DNA of 64,000 nt from Siphlonurus alternatus. Its lineage: Eukaryota; Arthropoda; Insecta; Ephemeroptera; Siphlonuridae. Where the stretch lies: the NCBI GenBank assembly GCA_949825025.1, contig OX463779.1, positions 38,450,203 to 38,514,202 on the forward strand. Reading direction: 5' to 3'. Below, one piece after another: positions 10,713 to 22,519 of the stretch (position 1 is the stretch's first letter; each line of letters begins with the position of its first letter). Position numbers and translations under genes: made by a program. The notes under the pieces are model-generated. The model saw only the letters and a program-made list of their open reading frames with translations, was not told the origin of the DNA and ran no database searches.

Positions 10713-13700
10713 CTAGGTGGAGGAGCAGCAAGTTGAGTCTCCGTATTCAGGGTCCAAGTCAGGGTTCAGGCAGTAAGGTGCGTCCATGGCCGTGACGCAG
10801 TACATCCCCGACGCGCTGGAAATGGAGAACATATCAGTTTCCCTCTCCTCTCCACATGGTACAGTTTGTTTCAAAAATTACGCTCATAAAACTATTGTAC
10901 TCTCAATACTTCAAATATAATTTTTTTCTTCTTTTCATTACCATCATTGGTAAACTTTCTCAAATTATGATATACGCACCCTCGATTGCCCGCCTATTGG
11001 ACGTTTCAACTGTTTACTAATATTTTTGTATAACATTTTCAAAAAAATTAATTTTACGTTACATCCGAAACTTGCATTTTTTAAAATACATTCCGGATAA
11101 AAATTAATGCATGCTTTCATTTAACCAATGTTGACAGCAATATTAAATTTATTCATTGCATGCACTGTTATAATATAATTAAATTAAAAAATATAATTGA
11201 AAGCAAGCATAATAAACTGTAATGACTTAAAAAAGAAACAACGTACGTGACTTGAAAAATGAAACAAAATTGCATACCTTCCATGAGACGTGAGGGAACA
11301 GAATGTCCTCAGATTAATTCAAATCTTTTACCTTGAGACCCCCTGAGACTCACCCGTCCTCCAAGTCCGCTCCCATGGTCACGTGGTCCCCCTCTAGAGT
11401 GGTGTTGTACAAAGGTCGAGGACACAAATTCTGGCACGGCACGCCCTGACGAGTGTGTCCCGGGAACAGACTCTCGGCGAAGTAGCAGATGGACTGCAGG
11501 TGACTGCACAGCTGTGGGTCTGAACCGTCTCATCAGAATTCAGTCTCGTCAAGTGCATATGATTTTTATACTGGCTCAGTCGATCAAGAATTATCACCAT
11601 GGATTTTGAATACTTAAAAGAAAAGTACTGTATTTTTCCTAAGATGCAAGTTATTTAATTATTCACATGATTTGAATGGTCCTCCCGCATTGCCTATATG
11701 ATGTCATCAATTGGTTGGATTTAACGGAATGCTAACTATAATTATAACTATAACACTTCTAACTAAACATGTTCCTATAGAAACAAACAATATAATAAAA
11801 TGAAATAATACAACTAAAGAATATACCATGTTATATAATAATGTTATCCGAAACTTTCATTTTGGCAACTTAATTTGCATTAATTCCTAAAAATGGAGTA
11901 ACGAACTTAATTTTTATTATTGCAGAAATGGATAGAGCGTGAAAAGTTATGCTACTCTGATTTTTTTTTCAGATTTTTTAGAGCCCGGGAAGTATTTTTA
12001 AAAAATTATTGAAAGTACTTTTTGTGACGTCACGCGGCGGCAAGTCCTATCTTTTTCTTAAGGAGCGGCGTCTCGTGACGTCACGAAAAGGACTTTCAAT
12101 AATTTTTTAAAAATAGTTCCCGGTCTCTAAAAAATCTGAAAAAAATCAGGGTAGCATAACTTTGCACCCTCTATCCATTTCTGCAATAAAAAAAATTGAG
12201 GACAATACTCTATTACTGCTTCACTTCCGATTTATGTTAAATCAATGTATTATAGTTGCGTGTATGCAGTTGGGTTGGACAAAGTGTTTTGACTATCACT
12301 TACTCGCGGCTTTTCTGCACGACGGCTGCGCTCCACCGTTGACGCAGAAGTCGACGGTCCCCTGCACACCTGGCAGACCGTAGAAACCCGTGTTGGTGTG
12401 GATGACCTGCACCATCTTGGCATCCTTAGGGTCCAGTCGACCTTCGTCACCGCGGTACTGCACCAGGGGACGAGCGGGGTCGAGCGCTGTGTTCATAGGA
12501 CATTTGAAAATCTAATAAAATTTATTGTTGACTTTTCAGACTTCAAAACACAGTTGGTATTACTCTCTTATATATTACCATGTAAATAGTTTCAGATTCA
12601 TGAGTTTCAGAACAGGTATTGTACGATTGGACTACCTGCAATTTCGTCAAGTAATTTTACTTTAATAATTCTGACTTGATATAGATTAGCAATAGATCGG
12701 AAAATTTTTAGGCTCTAATAAAAAATATAATTATTCAATTTTGCAATTGACGTAACATTAGCTTTATAATTTAGCTTCATATTTTCAGATTCCTTTTTTT
12801 TTAAGACATTCTATCTCCCCTCTGACACCACCAAGGGTCCCTAACAGTAACTTCATGAGAGTTACTATCATCTTCGATTCATTGCTCTCTTCTCAAGATT
12901 TAAAATAATTTATGGGGTAGAACAGAGCACGCACCCCCCTCCTTCCCCCCAAAATCAGGAGATGGTCCCTCTCATAATTCTCACCAACAATCCTATTCAA
13001 TCTCTGCGGCGCGTAGTTCGCGAGTACCCCGCAGACGTGAGCGCCAATGTCGTGACCGACACACGTGATGTTCTCCGTGACCACGCCCCCCTCCTCCAGG
13101 TACTTTAACATGTGACCGATGCACTTGGACACCACAGGAACGTTGCTTACAGTCCGGACGTAGCATGATTCTTGGGCGAACGCACCCCAGTCCACCATTA
13201 TCACGTTGTGGGAACCTAGCTTGATGTAGGCTGAAACAACGCAACCAGCATTACATCGAAGTTCGCAGGAAAGCATATTTTGCAGGGGTCAAGAATGTGA
13301 ATTATTGGAAACGTAATTTTAAAGATCATGCAATACATGTAGCTAATAGCTATTTGCAAATTTTAATTTAAATTTATTAATAATATATGACAGTTAAATC
13401 ATTTTTAAAATTAACATTTAGTTTACATTAAAGATTATAATCTATATAATATTACCATTAGACTTATAGTTATATTTATTGAGCATGGCCGCTAAAAAGA
13501 GACAAATATGATTTTTTTTTTTTTGTATCAAAGAGGATTTCATGACGAAATTTCATATCATTTACGAGTTATTGGATTTCTCAGTGACTATTGGTTGATA
13601 AGAATGATAAGATATTTTATGTTCTCCAGCTAGGTATAAAGGCGGATTCACATGGCGATTTCCAACCTGCGGCGCGAAGCGAATAATGCGCACTTGCTGT

Positions 13701-14781
13701 AACATCCATTGGCGGCCATATTTGGCAATTAAAAGAAAAAGAGCATCGTAATTAAAGCGATTACCGGCGAATTCGCTGCCGCATAGGATTTTGCAGCTTT
13801 TACGTCAAATCGCGTCGCGTCGTCGTTACCGCCCATGAAAATCCATCTTTAATATTAGTTTTTCAGTCACGCGGTTCCAGTAGCAAGTATCACCTTTCAA
13901 ACACTCACCTTTCAGCAGGGTCACCATGGGCGTCTTCTCCCCGCCGCCATTTCCGTGCACCAACATCACAGTGGGCCTCAAGGGGTCGAAGAGGCTGCCG
14001 TTGAGCCACGAGAGGTCAGACACGTTCATCAGTTGGCGGCTTGACGAGCCCCTGAAAGTCACCTCAGTTCAAGTACGAGCTAACGAAGTTTACTGAGCGT
14101 CTTACCCTGAGTACAGGTGGAATTGCAGGTCAGGGTCAGGGCAGCTCGCAGTCACAGGGCGGGTGAAACACGCAGGTAAGTTCTGCGTCCGGACCTCTGT
14201 GGAACAAAAATAAAATGGTGATATATAAATAAAAGTAAATTTTTCTTACAAGTTAGTGTAAAATCTTAGAATAAAGAAGAAAAAATAATTTGAAAATATT
14301 TAGACATTAATATTTGAAAGTTTTTTGAAACATTAATGTAATAATTACAAATATTATGTACTTCTTTTTCTATGTATTGTACATCCTGTATAACGAGGTG
14401 ATGTTTATATTTTATAGGATTCTATTTTTGTAGAATGGAATCAGGGAACAACCATACATGCATTTTAAAACTTCTGAATATTATAGACCCGCACACTCAC
14501 AGAAAGATATCTTTGCTTGGCAGCAATTAAAAAACAAAATACAATCATTATACAGTTTTCCATTAAATTAATTTTTACATAATCTCGTCTAGTGACTGAA
14601 AACAGCGCCAGGAATGTTCAAATCACATCTTATTGTAAGTTTTAAGGCTCAAAATGCTGCCACAAGCACGTGAAAACCTTCACAAACAGAGATAACGTTC
14701 CCAGTGTCCCGAGGTGTACTCACGCGTGGCTGTCAGGACGACGAGGAGGAGCGTGGCTGCTGCAAGACGAGGAGCTGTCAT
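10713..14781 (-). CDS. Lip-2: secreted lipase homologue, catalytic Ser replaced by Asp
   Basis: Exons: 14781-14724, 14196-14106, 14051-13909, 13230-12985, 12486-12304, 11519-11354, 10815-10713; 329 aa, phases 1,2,1,1,1,2 as in its neighbours. Signal peptide MTAPRLAAATLLLVVLTA. The nucleophile elbow reads GHDIG, so residue 158 is Asp where the family has Ser. The other triad positions remain (ALDPARP, Asp182; LCSH, His247). The oxyanion region is LVHGNGGGEKT instead of HGYRGGDSL. Exon 2 is short (91 nt against 142-151), removing about 17-20 residues of the N-terminal segment. The Cys pattern and short lid (QPSC to LCSH) are kept. All splice sites and the frame are intact, so this is an expressed-looking pseudoenzyme rather than a decayed pseudogene. 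Ester hydrolysis is unlikely; lipid binding or transport is possible, as for dipteran yolk proteins in the same superfamily. The intron at 11520-12303 contains MITE-A copy 2. Confidence 0.88.
11893..12213. mobile_element. MITE-A copy 2 in Lip-2 intron 5
   Basis: Long hairpin of about 320 bp with the family core (TTGCAGAAATGGATAGAG, GGGAACTATTTTT-type block, ATTGAAAGT) and two TGACGTCAC motifs. Closest to the copy at 56394-56712: both share the centre GGCGGCAAGTCCTATCTTTTT. Ends ATGGAGTA / ACTCTAT. Confidence 0.82.
13638..13851. mobile_element. MITE-D copy 1 in Lip-2 intron 3
   Basis: About 210 bp with inverted ends AAAGGCGGATTCACATGG / AAAGATGGATTTTCATGG. The interior is GC-richer than the surroundings (GCGGCGCGAAGCG, GGCGGCCATATTTGG). 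A second, inverted copy is at 26020-26222. Single ends also occur near 5197 (AAGGTGGATTTACATGGG) and 6610. Confidence 0.7.
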
Positions 14782-16410
14782 GACTGATTGCAAGTCGGGC
14801 GGCCACTGACCAAATCTGCACGTCTCAGTTCTGCAAAACCCTGGTCGACGGTCGTTCTACTAGCGGTATTTGCAGCCTGGGGCGTTCACCAAATTGCACT
14901 TATTATGATTAACAGTTATTGAACGTTTTTATTACCTTGGGTCTATTGTAGATGCATGGTAACAAAAATTTCAATGTGCTCCTTTAGTATACTTTTCGTC
15001 TAAAAAGTTTAACAAAACACCAATACTTATTTATAAAAAAAAAACAATATAAAATCCTCGCCATACAGAATGAGATTATGTCTAATAAAAGAATAAAAAA
15101 AAATTAATGAATTCTGACAGATTTTATAAATATATTATGAACATTTTATGCATTGATTTATTATTCTGAGCAAATAATTTTTTTTATTTAAGATAATATT
15201 AATGTTCGAAGTGAATATTTTTCTACAAAATTACACTCATCATTGGCACTTCAGGCCATGAATTAAATCTATTCGATTTGCCAGACAACGTTTTTATCTA
15301 GTCAATAAAACCAATTAAACTAATTTAGCTTAGGGCTTTCTGCAGAAGGATATAAATCATACAACCAATTTGGATGAATTTTAATGCAGGCTTGATTGGT
15401 CAAAGCACTGTTATTGAAAGACTTGGCAAATCAGAACTCATCTTGTAAGACGTACAACAAGAAGAAAATTTGCTCTGTACTTAAAAAAAAAAAAAAAAAT
15501 GATCTACATAAAGAAAATTGCAATGTAATTTCAATGATGTGAAAGGTGATTATATTTTCAATCTGAAGCACAGTTATTTAATATAATCACATTTAATCAC
15601 ATACTATACAAACAGCATGTCGTATATATTGTATATTTTTTGTATAAAAAGTAATATCAGTATTATTATCTATAGCATATTACCTATAAACTATAAAATT
15701 AAGCTTGCTGCTCCAATAACTAAGACTTGACTATCCTGACTGAGGTTTCCACGGTTCCCTTTTCCTTAAGTTACAATTAGACAAAAGCTGAGATGACGGC
15801 CCTTTTTTATATAAGCCAACGAAAAGTTCAATTTTGGTAAGTATATAGTGATTACACACTTAATTAGCTTAAAATTTAAACAAATTAATCTTTTTCAACA
15901 AACAATTGTATCGTACGTTCTGAATTTATTTGAAATATAACGTTAATTGAAGTGCAATGTCTCTATTTATAGTGCTAAAATTTAGAAAATGATGGTATTA
16001 ATTCTAGCGCTTGAATGTGCTCGTACTATACATTCCCTGATAAAAAAAAATCGCTACAATTTTTATTTTGAAAATGGTAAAGTTAAAAAATATCATGGTA
16101 TTTCTTTTAGTAAATTTTAATTAAAATAACTTAAATTTTCATTTTTAAAAATGCAGGTTGATTAATAATTTTTTTTTTAGTATTTTTATTATATATTTTT
16201 TATTTAAAAAAAAAGTATATTTTTATTGACATGCGAATTCGGAGTTTTATGTTTTCATTATGTTTACTTAATAAATTAAAAAACAAACAATAATTATACA
16301 AATGTAAATTAAATAAATAATAAATATTGAGGTATAAATATTATCACATCAACAAATGTTGCTCAACGAGTGATGATATAGAATTCTCAGCTGAGTTCTC
16401 AAAGGCAACT
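14782..16410. other. Lip-3 to Lip-2 intergenic spacer
   Basis: AT-rich, with a poly(A) run at about 15482-15498. A short stretch at about 15725-15785 (CTGAGGTTTCCACGGTTCCCTT) resembles the central domain of the SINEs and may be a SINE relic. The part from about 16140 upward is alignable with the Lip-4 3' flank (23520-23890). I see no exon. Confidence 0.45.
14805..14809 (-). promoter_or_regulatory. Initiator (TCAGT) of Lip-2
   Basis: TTTGGTCAGTG on the minus strand, matching the Lip-1 initiator, about 25 nt upstream of the Lip-2 start codon. No TATA box is visible at the expected distance. Confidence 0.5.
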
Positions 16411-19400
16411 CTAGTTTCTGGTTGGTAGCGTTGGCAGTGTGGGCAGCAAGGCGAGGTTCAGGTCAAACAAAGATGGCTGCGTGGTGATGCCGAGGGGTTC
16501 AGCAGGGTACACGGGGCAGCAGCGAGAGTCACCGTAGTTGGGGTCCACGGTGGCGTTGAGGCAGTACGGAGGGTCCGGGTTACTCAAGCAGTACATGCCA
16601 GACGCGCTGTGGAGAACAATCGGTAAGAATTGACACGTGGAGTTGTATATTTTCCACGGAAGGAGTCATTGTAGAGGGTTCCATGAACATGCCATGCAGT
16701 TGATTTCTAACGGTGAGGATTACATTTAGCTGGCCTTAACCTTCTGTACAATGAACCTTCCATGGAAAAATAATAATGACAACCCCAGTAACAGCATCTT
16801 GTTAATATGAAAAACATTCGGAAAACGTAAAAAAAAAAGTAAGTTGTAAAATTTATTTCACTCAACTCGCAATATTCACAGAAACAGAGGATTGAAGTAA
16901 ATTTTTAATGTTAAATAAATTTTGTGTCCTGGTAATTTTTATCTTGTTTAATTAAAAAAAAATAATAATTACAAGTTTAGGATTAAGGTGAACACTTTTT
17001 TTAGTAAAATGCAATTGCTACGATTTAAGCTTGAAATAATATATTCAAGCAAGTCTGGCTTAAATAAATTATATCATTTATATAACACCTAAAAAATTCT
17101 CACCTGTCGTCCATATGGGCGCCCATGGTGGCGTCCCCGGCCCGCTGTGTGTTGGGGCTAATGGTCGGGATGGTGATGCCAGCGATGCGTTGGGGACAGC
17201 GGCTGCCGCATGAGGTGCCGTTGCGCGCGCGGTTGAGGTCCAGACTCTCGGCGAAGTAGCACACCGCGTGCAGGTGGCTGCATAGCTGGCTGTCTGAAAT
17301 CACGGAGCAAATGTGGAATTAAAAATCACTCTTGCATAATTCCCAAGTAATGTATTACAAGGGATATTGGGGCATTCTATAAAGTACGAGATAACTACGA
17401 TTTATTATAACCTTAGATTTTCGTGCGATAAAAACCTCTTGTAGTATAGAGAGAACTCTCAAGATGTGTGTTGTAAAGAGGAGGCCATGATATTCCCATA
17501 TAAACTGGTTGTTAACTTACTCCTGGTCTTCTCACAGTAGGGCTGTGCTCCGTTGTTAATGCAGAAGTCCGCAGTGCCGATCTGACCTGCGAGGGCGTAG
17601 AAGCCGGTGTTGGAGTGGATGACCTGCACCACCTTGGCGTCCTTGGCGTCCAGACGGCCGCTAGCGAGACGTCCGGTTATCAGAGGACGGGAGGGGTCAA
17701 GGGCTGCGAAAAGAGAGATTTGAACCATTATAAACCAGTTTGTGAACTGCAGTTTATGAACGGAAAATCTGCATGAATTTTTGCATTATTTGGTAGAGGA
17801 CCTCAAGTTATGTATCCATCTAAAATTTTATTCAATTTTTTTTTTTTTGACCCAGCTGTAAAATACTTTAAATTGTGCTGCAAAATTATGTGACGTTATG
17901 GTCATGCAAATCAACACGCAAGTATTAGGTAAGAAGTTGCATGACTATGACATCACAGCATCTAGCTGTCCCCCTCGTTTTTGAGGGTGTTGGAGAGTTC
18001 AAAATAATTTAATACATATAACTCGAATTGAATACATAGCTCGATGTGCTGTATTAGCCTGTATTCAAATACGCCATATTTGTTCTTCATGCAGGTTGTC
18101 CATTATTTAATCTTTTAAGTAAAGTCATTGCCCTGAAATATTCCCATTATCTATAAATGACAACTTTAAAATTTCGATGCTAGGGCCACTTATATTGGTC
18201 AAGTTAATATTTCAGAGTGTTAAATAATTAATTTTATCGAGAACTATGTTTTACTGTTTATAATTTGATGAACTATTGTTGCAGGACTCACTGATAATCT
18301 TGCCCATCTTCTTGGTGGCGTAGTTGGATATAATTCCGCAGACGTGAGCGCCAAGACTGTGACCCACGCACGTGACCTTTTCGACGTCCACCCCCGCAGT
18401 GTCCAGGTACGTGAGCATGTGTGAGGCGCACTTAGACACGGCCTTGAGGCTCGCGACAGTCTGCAAATAGCAGGGAACCTTTGCCAGGGTGCCCCAGTCC
18501 ATCATGATGATGTTGTAACTCCCAGCCTTGATGTAAGCTGCAATATGTTTGGTGCAATTAATTTTTACACGACCATGAAGTCACAGTGTTTTGCAGCGCA
18601 CGATTTTAAGGGTGTTAAGAGGTTAAAAAAAGGAAATAATTATATTGAAAGTATTAAAGGTCCTCTAAATATGCAAGAAAATAATCATGCAGGTTTAGCA
18701 TTATATGGGCCCGGAAAGCATGCTGCATATATCTAGACTTACAAATTAATAACAAAATTCAATTTATAACATCTTTAGAGAAATTATTCAATATATTGCT
18801 GGATTTAAATTTCGGTTTTGATAGTTTGTTGTCAAATCGTCAGAGGATGACGTCACCATGAGACTCACCGTCTTTGAGGATGACTAGGGGCACCAGACTG
18901 TCACCCCCGCGGTAACCGTGCACCAACAAAACGGTGGGCAGCGCGGCATTGTACTTGCTGTACTTGAACCACTCGGGGTCAGTCAGGTTCATCTGCTCGT
19001 TCTCTCCAGATTCACTGAAAGTTGAGATTAACGCTTTAGATGGCTAAATTAATTAAGAGTTTTAAAAAATGTTAGAAATAATTAAACAACCTAAATTGGT
19101 TCGGTTTGTCTTTAACATTGTTATTATAATATTGATTAATGGACAACCTACATGAATTTTTTTTATTGCAGAAATAAATAGAGGGTACAAAATTTATGCT
19201 ACTCTGAACTTGCTCAGATTTTTTTGAAACCAAGAACTACTTTTAAATAATTATTGAAAGTGCGGCCACGCCCCCTAGCTGGAGGCGTCAATAGGCGTCT
19301 CGGTTCTATCCTTTTTATTAATGATTCAGGGGTGCCAACTTAACTTACAGAACTTTCAATAATTATTTAAAAATAGTTCCGTTTTTTTTTTTTTTTTAAT

Positions 19401-22400
19401 TTGAAAACATTCAGAGTAGCATAATTTGGTACCCTCTATATATTCATTTCTGCAATAAAAAAATTTCAATTAGGTTGTCCATTATAGTGGATTGACAATT
19501 ATTTTTATGAGACATTTTTACAATAGAATTCCTGTTTGTACACTTTTTTTTATAAGTTAAAAATGTTACAAAACAATCATCGGTGTTCAATGAGCTAAAA
19601 ATAAGACTTCAACTATAATTATTCCATCACATGATAAGAAATGTTGTAGAACTTCAAATTGTTATATCTGCCACCTGAAAGTTTTCTCACCCTGAGTAAA
19701 GGTAGAAGAGGATGGCCGGATCCGGACACTGGATGCTCTCCATGCGGCTCTCACAAGTGTTGGTCACGTTTCCGGTCGAGTTGGTCGGGTCCAACAGGTA
19801 GTAGTCGCCCGTCACGTTCTGAGCACCGCTCTCTGAAACGACAGCATGTAAGTCGAGGTCTCGTGCACATGAAAATGTATTGAAGACTGCAGTATCAAAT
19901 TATAGTTATCTTGTACAAGATCCCAGAGACTATATACAGTATAAGAAAGGTCTGAGTTCAGTTCTCTGGTCCGAATTTGTATGGAAAGATTCAAATGTTT
20001 TAAAAGTTTCAAAAGATGATGGTTTCTCGGGAGGGTGCAGGCGCCTCTGCCGATACAGGGGTGGACTGATTGATAGTAATTTTAATTGGCTTTATGCTAC
20101 TGCTATGAAGCCATAAAACGTAATAACACTAAATAGTAAGTTTAATATATCACCATTGCAAACAGGTGTTCTTTAGAATTTGTAAGTATGATGATGAAGG
20201 ATACGATGAATTATGTCCACATTGATATCATCTTTGCATAATTATTATATTTTATAAATTTATATAATTATATAGTGCACCTCCTTTGACCATGTATGTC
20301 CTGTGAAACTGTTGAACTATCAGCTGGCCTTAAAACACGGACGTTTCTGATTGGCAAACTATTACATCTTAATATTTGCCTAGTTTTGATTGAGGGAACC
20401 ATACATGGAAACCTCAGTCAGAATGGTTGACTATTAGATGCCATCAATCACCTCCCGGATACAAGTGGATATTCTTTTAGCAACCATCATGTAGAAAAGT
20501 TTATCTATGGTTCCAAATGATAAGTATTTGACAACGTGTTTAAATTTTAATGTAGGGCTCAGAAGAAATTCACCGTTAATTTATTCACACTAAATATTTG
20601 CTATCTTGATACATTAAACTTTATTTAATGCGATATAAAAAAAATGTGACAGTTGAATACGATGAAACTTAATATCGGCTTAATATCCAATTTTTATAGA
20701 GGCCGCGACAAATTTGAATGGTGGTCAAAGCACTGTTACTAACCGGAATATTTTAGTCGCATCTTCACACACTCAGAAACTGGTTTATAATTTGCTAGCC
20801 TTACTAGCTGGATGTTACAATTTCAGTTATTTAAGTACGTAATTACGCAGGAAAGTAAGAGTGCTAATATGGTTTTACTTTCAACACAATTTGTTAATTT
20901 ATAATTATATAAACAAACAGGTATTTATTTTTATTGTAAATAATTCAAAGCTATTTCTGTTGAAATTTGTAACTGGCATTTTGAGCAAATGTTTTTGAAA
21001 TAAAATTTATTTAAATTAAATTTATTTAATTAATTAAATGACAATTGGAAGCAAAAAGAAAATTAAATAACAATTTTAATTTGTGTAAACAATTTGTTTC
21101 ATAAAAAAGGGAATATTTTTAGTTGTAATATAATTTTGCATGTGAATATGGTTGTGGTAAAAAGTCTTAAGTCAGTAAATCATATTTATAATATTTTGTG
21201 AAAGCCTCAAATGGACTTTCTGAAATGGTTAAAGTAAAGCTATTCAAAAAGTAAGGATGTTAGCATAGATTTTCGTCTCCCAACATTTACCAACAGATTT
21301 GGTACTTTAGAATTTTGTATAAAATTTTATAACGAAAAACTTACTAACATCCGTACTTCTTGAAAAGCTTTACTTTAATCACTTCAGAAAGTCCATTTGA
21401 GGCTTTCACAAAATATTATAAATTTGATTTACTGACTTGAGACTTTTCCCCACAACCATATTCATATGCAAAATTATATTACAAATATTCCCGTCCGAAA
21501 TAAAGAGCTATCTACCTACCAAAATTCAAGTACAAAATGAACTATCTGCTGTACACCTTTAACCTCATAATGAGAAATTAGAATGTGAAAATTTTAGTGG
21601 CTTCATTTAAGGTAGAGATAACGCCGAACAGCTGATCGACGTAATGCCCTTTGATTAACATGTAAACCTTAGCAAATTGACAAAAATTCTTAAATTTTTT
21701 TGAGAGGCAGATATTAGTGCCTAAAAGCCATAGAAAAAATTTCAAAACGATTTAACGAGCCGATTTTTTATAATTAATTTTTTTAATTTTCAGCATAGGA
21801 CTTTCCCATGGAGAGCCAAACTAAAAAATTAATTTAAAAAAATCGGCTCGTTAAAAGTTTTTGAAACTTTTGCTATGGCTTTTAGGCACTAATATCTGCC
21901 TCTCAAAAAAATTTCAGAATTTTTGTCAATTTGCTAAGGTTTACATGTTAATCAAAGGGGATTACGTCGAACAGCTGTTCGACGTTATCTCTACCTTAAA
22001 GAAGGGGTAAAAATATGGTGCTGTGCCATGAATTTTCTCAGATTTTTCTGAGACCGGGAACTATTTTTAAAAAAATATTGAAAGTCTATTTTGATGACGT
22101 CACGGGCGGCACTGCCCTATCCTTTTTCTTAAGGAGTGCCGCCCGTGACGTCATCAAAATAGGCTTTCGATAATTTTTTAAAAATAGTTCCCGGTCTCAG
22201 AAAAATCTGAAAAAATTCATGGCACAGCACCATTTTTTTACCCCTTCTTTCGATTAAGCCACTAAAATTTTTACATTCTAATATCTCATTGCACTCAACT
22301 GATATAGCAGATTGCATACAAATTTTGGACTGCGTGTAATGCGTGTATATAGTATATATATATAGTTCATAATTTCGGACGAGGGACAATTGATTTACTC

Positions 22401-22466
22401 ACGTGCCGCGATGATGGCGACAGTGAAGGCTGCGACCGCGGCTGCTGCGAGGTGCGAGGTGCCCAT
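16411..22466 (-). CDS. Lip-3: secreted phospholipase A1-like lipase, complete, long C-tail
   Basis: Exons: 22466-22403, 19832-19691, 19014-18869, 18537-18292, 17703-17521, 17293-17104, 16606-16411; 388 aa; same phases as the array. Signal peptide MGTSHLAAAAVAAFTVAIIAA. Intact triad: GHSLG (Ser178), TLDPSRP (Asp202), LCSH (His267). Oxyanion region LVHGYRGGDSL. The lid is about 9 residues between QPYC and LCSH. Exon 6 is 21-24 nt longer than in Lip-1/Lip-2, enlarging the loop before the last exon. After the final CC pair the protein runs on for about 30 residues ending TLPTLPTRN, a tail missing from the other five. N-glycosylation-like NST and NVT sites occur in exon 2. Introns hold MITE-A (19139-19482), MITE-E relics, and in intron 1 a nest of three inverted-repeat elements (21109-22330). 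Lip-4 is its nearest relative. Confidence 0.9.
17800..18010. repeat. MITE-E relic in Lip-3 intron 4
   Basis: Two facing arms: TGTGCTGCAAAATTATGTGACGTTATGGTCATGCAA and TTGCATGACTATGACATCACAGCATC ... GAGGGTGTTGG. Outer right end GCAGGTTGTCCAT at about 18100-18113 matches MITE-A termini. A single further arm (GAAGTCACAGTGTTTTGCAG ... AAGGGTGTTAAG) sits in intron 3 at about 18575-18625. Confidence 0.5.
19139..19482. mobile_element. MITE-A copy 3 in Lip-3 intron 2, TA target duplication
   Basis: Ends ATGGACAACCT / AGGTTGTCCAT with TA on both flanks (19137-19138, 19483-19484). The centre differs from other copies (GCGGCCACGCCCCC...). The corresponding Lip-4 intron has an uninterrupted TTATAGTGGATTGAC, so this copy arrived after the Lip-3/Lip-4 duplication. 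Confidence 0.85.
20390..20515 (-). repeat. SINE fragment in Lip-3 intron 1
   Basis: On the minus strand it contains GGAGGTGATTGATGGCATC and a CTGAGGTTTCCATG block, matching the body of the tRNA-derived SINE at 5797-6165. The head and tail are not recognisable, so it is a truncated or old copy. Boundaries are approximate. Confidence 0.45.
21109..21492. mobile_element. Long-TIR foldback element in Lip-3 intron 1
   Basis: Begins GGGAATATTTTTAGTTG and ends in the complement (ACAAATATTCCC). Arms of about 150 bp contain AAGCCTCAAATGGACTTTCTG and pair around a short centre near 21290. No coding capacity. I see no second copy in the window, so it is called on structure alone. Confidence 0.6.
21520..22330. 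mobile_element. MITE-A-like foldback carrying a nested MITE-B
   Basis: Outer arms read TAGAATGT(G/A)AAAATTTTAGTGGCTT on the left (21579-21602) and the complement on the right (to about 22280). The inner core GACCGGGAACTATTTTTAAA and paired TGACGTCA tie it to MITE-A, but its ends differ, so it is a separate subfamily. The left arm is split by MITE-B (21607-21999). Outermost limits (CCAAAATT... near 21518 and 22325) are approximate. Confidence 0.7.
21607..21999. mobile_element. MITE-B copy 2, nested in a foldback element
   Basis: TTAAGGTAGAGATAACG ... CGTTATCTCTACCTTAA, with TTAA at both ends (21607-21610, 21996-21999). It interrupts the left arm of the surrounding element between GTGGCTTCA and AGAAGGGGTAAAAA; the intact right arm shows the uninterrupted order, with a TTAA at the insertion point. 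Confidence 0.88.
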
Positions 22467-22511
22467 GGTGAGACTCGGAGGACCAGTGACTGCAGCCTCT
22501 CTGGGCCGGCC

Positions 22512-22519
22512 CTGATAAG
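22512..22519. promoter_or_regulatory. Degenerate TATA position of Lip-3, reads as a GATA site
   Basis: Lip-3 and Lip-4 share an upstream block, GGGCCGGCCCAGA...CTG...GGTCCTCCGAGTCTCACC, before the start codon. Where Lip-4 has TTATAAGG, Lip-3 has TTATCAGG on the minus strand, that is CTGATAAG on the plus strand, a consensus GATA-factor motif. Whether it works as a weak TATA box or a GATA site is inference. Confidence 0.4.

Noticed and set aside
19659..20116. Plus-strand open frames over the Lip-3 exon 2 region
   Set aside because: Antisense shadow of the Lip-3 exon, extended into intron; no conserved motif.
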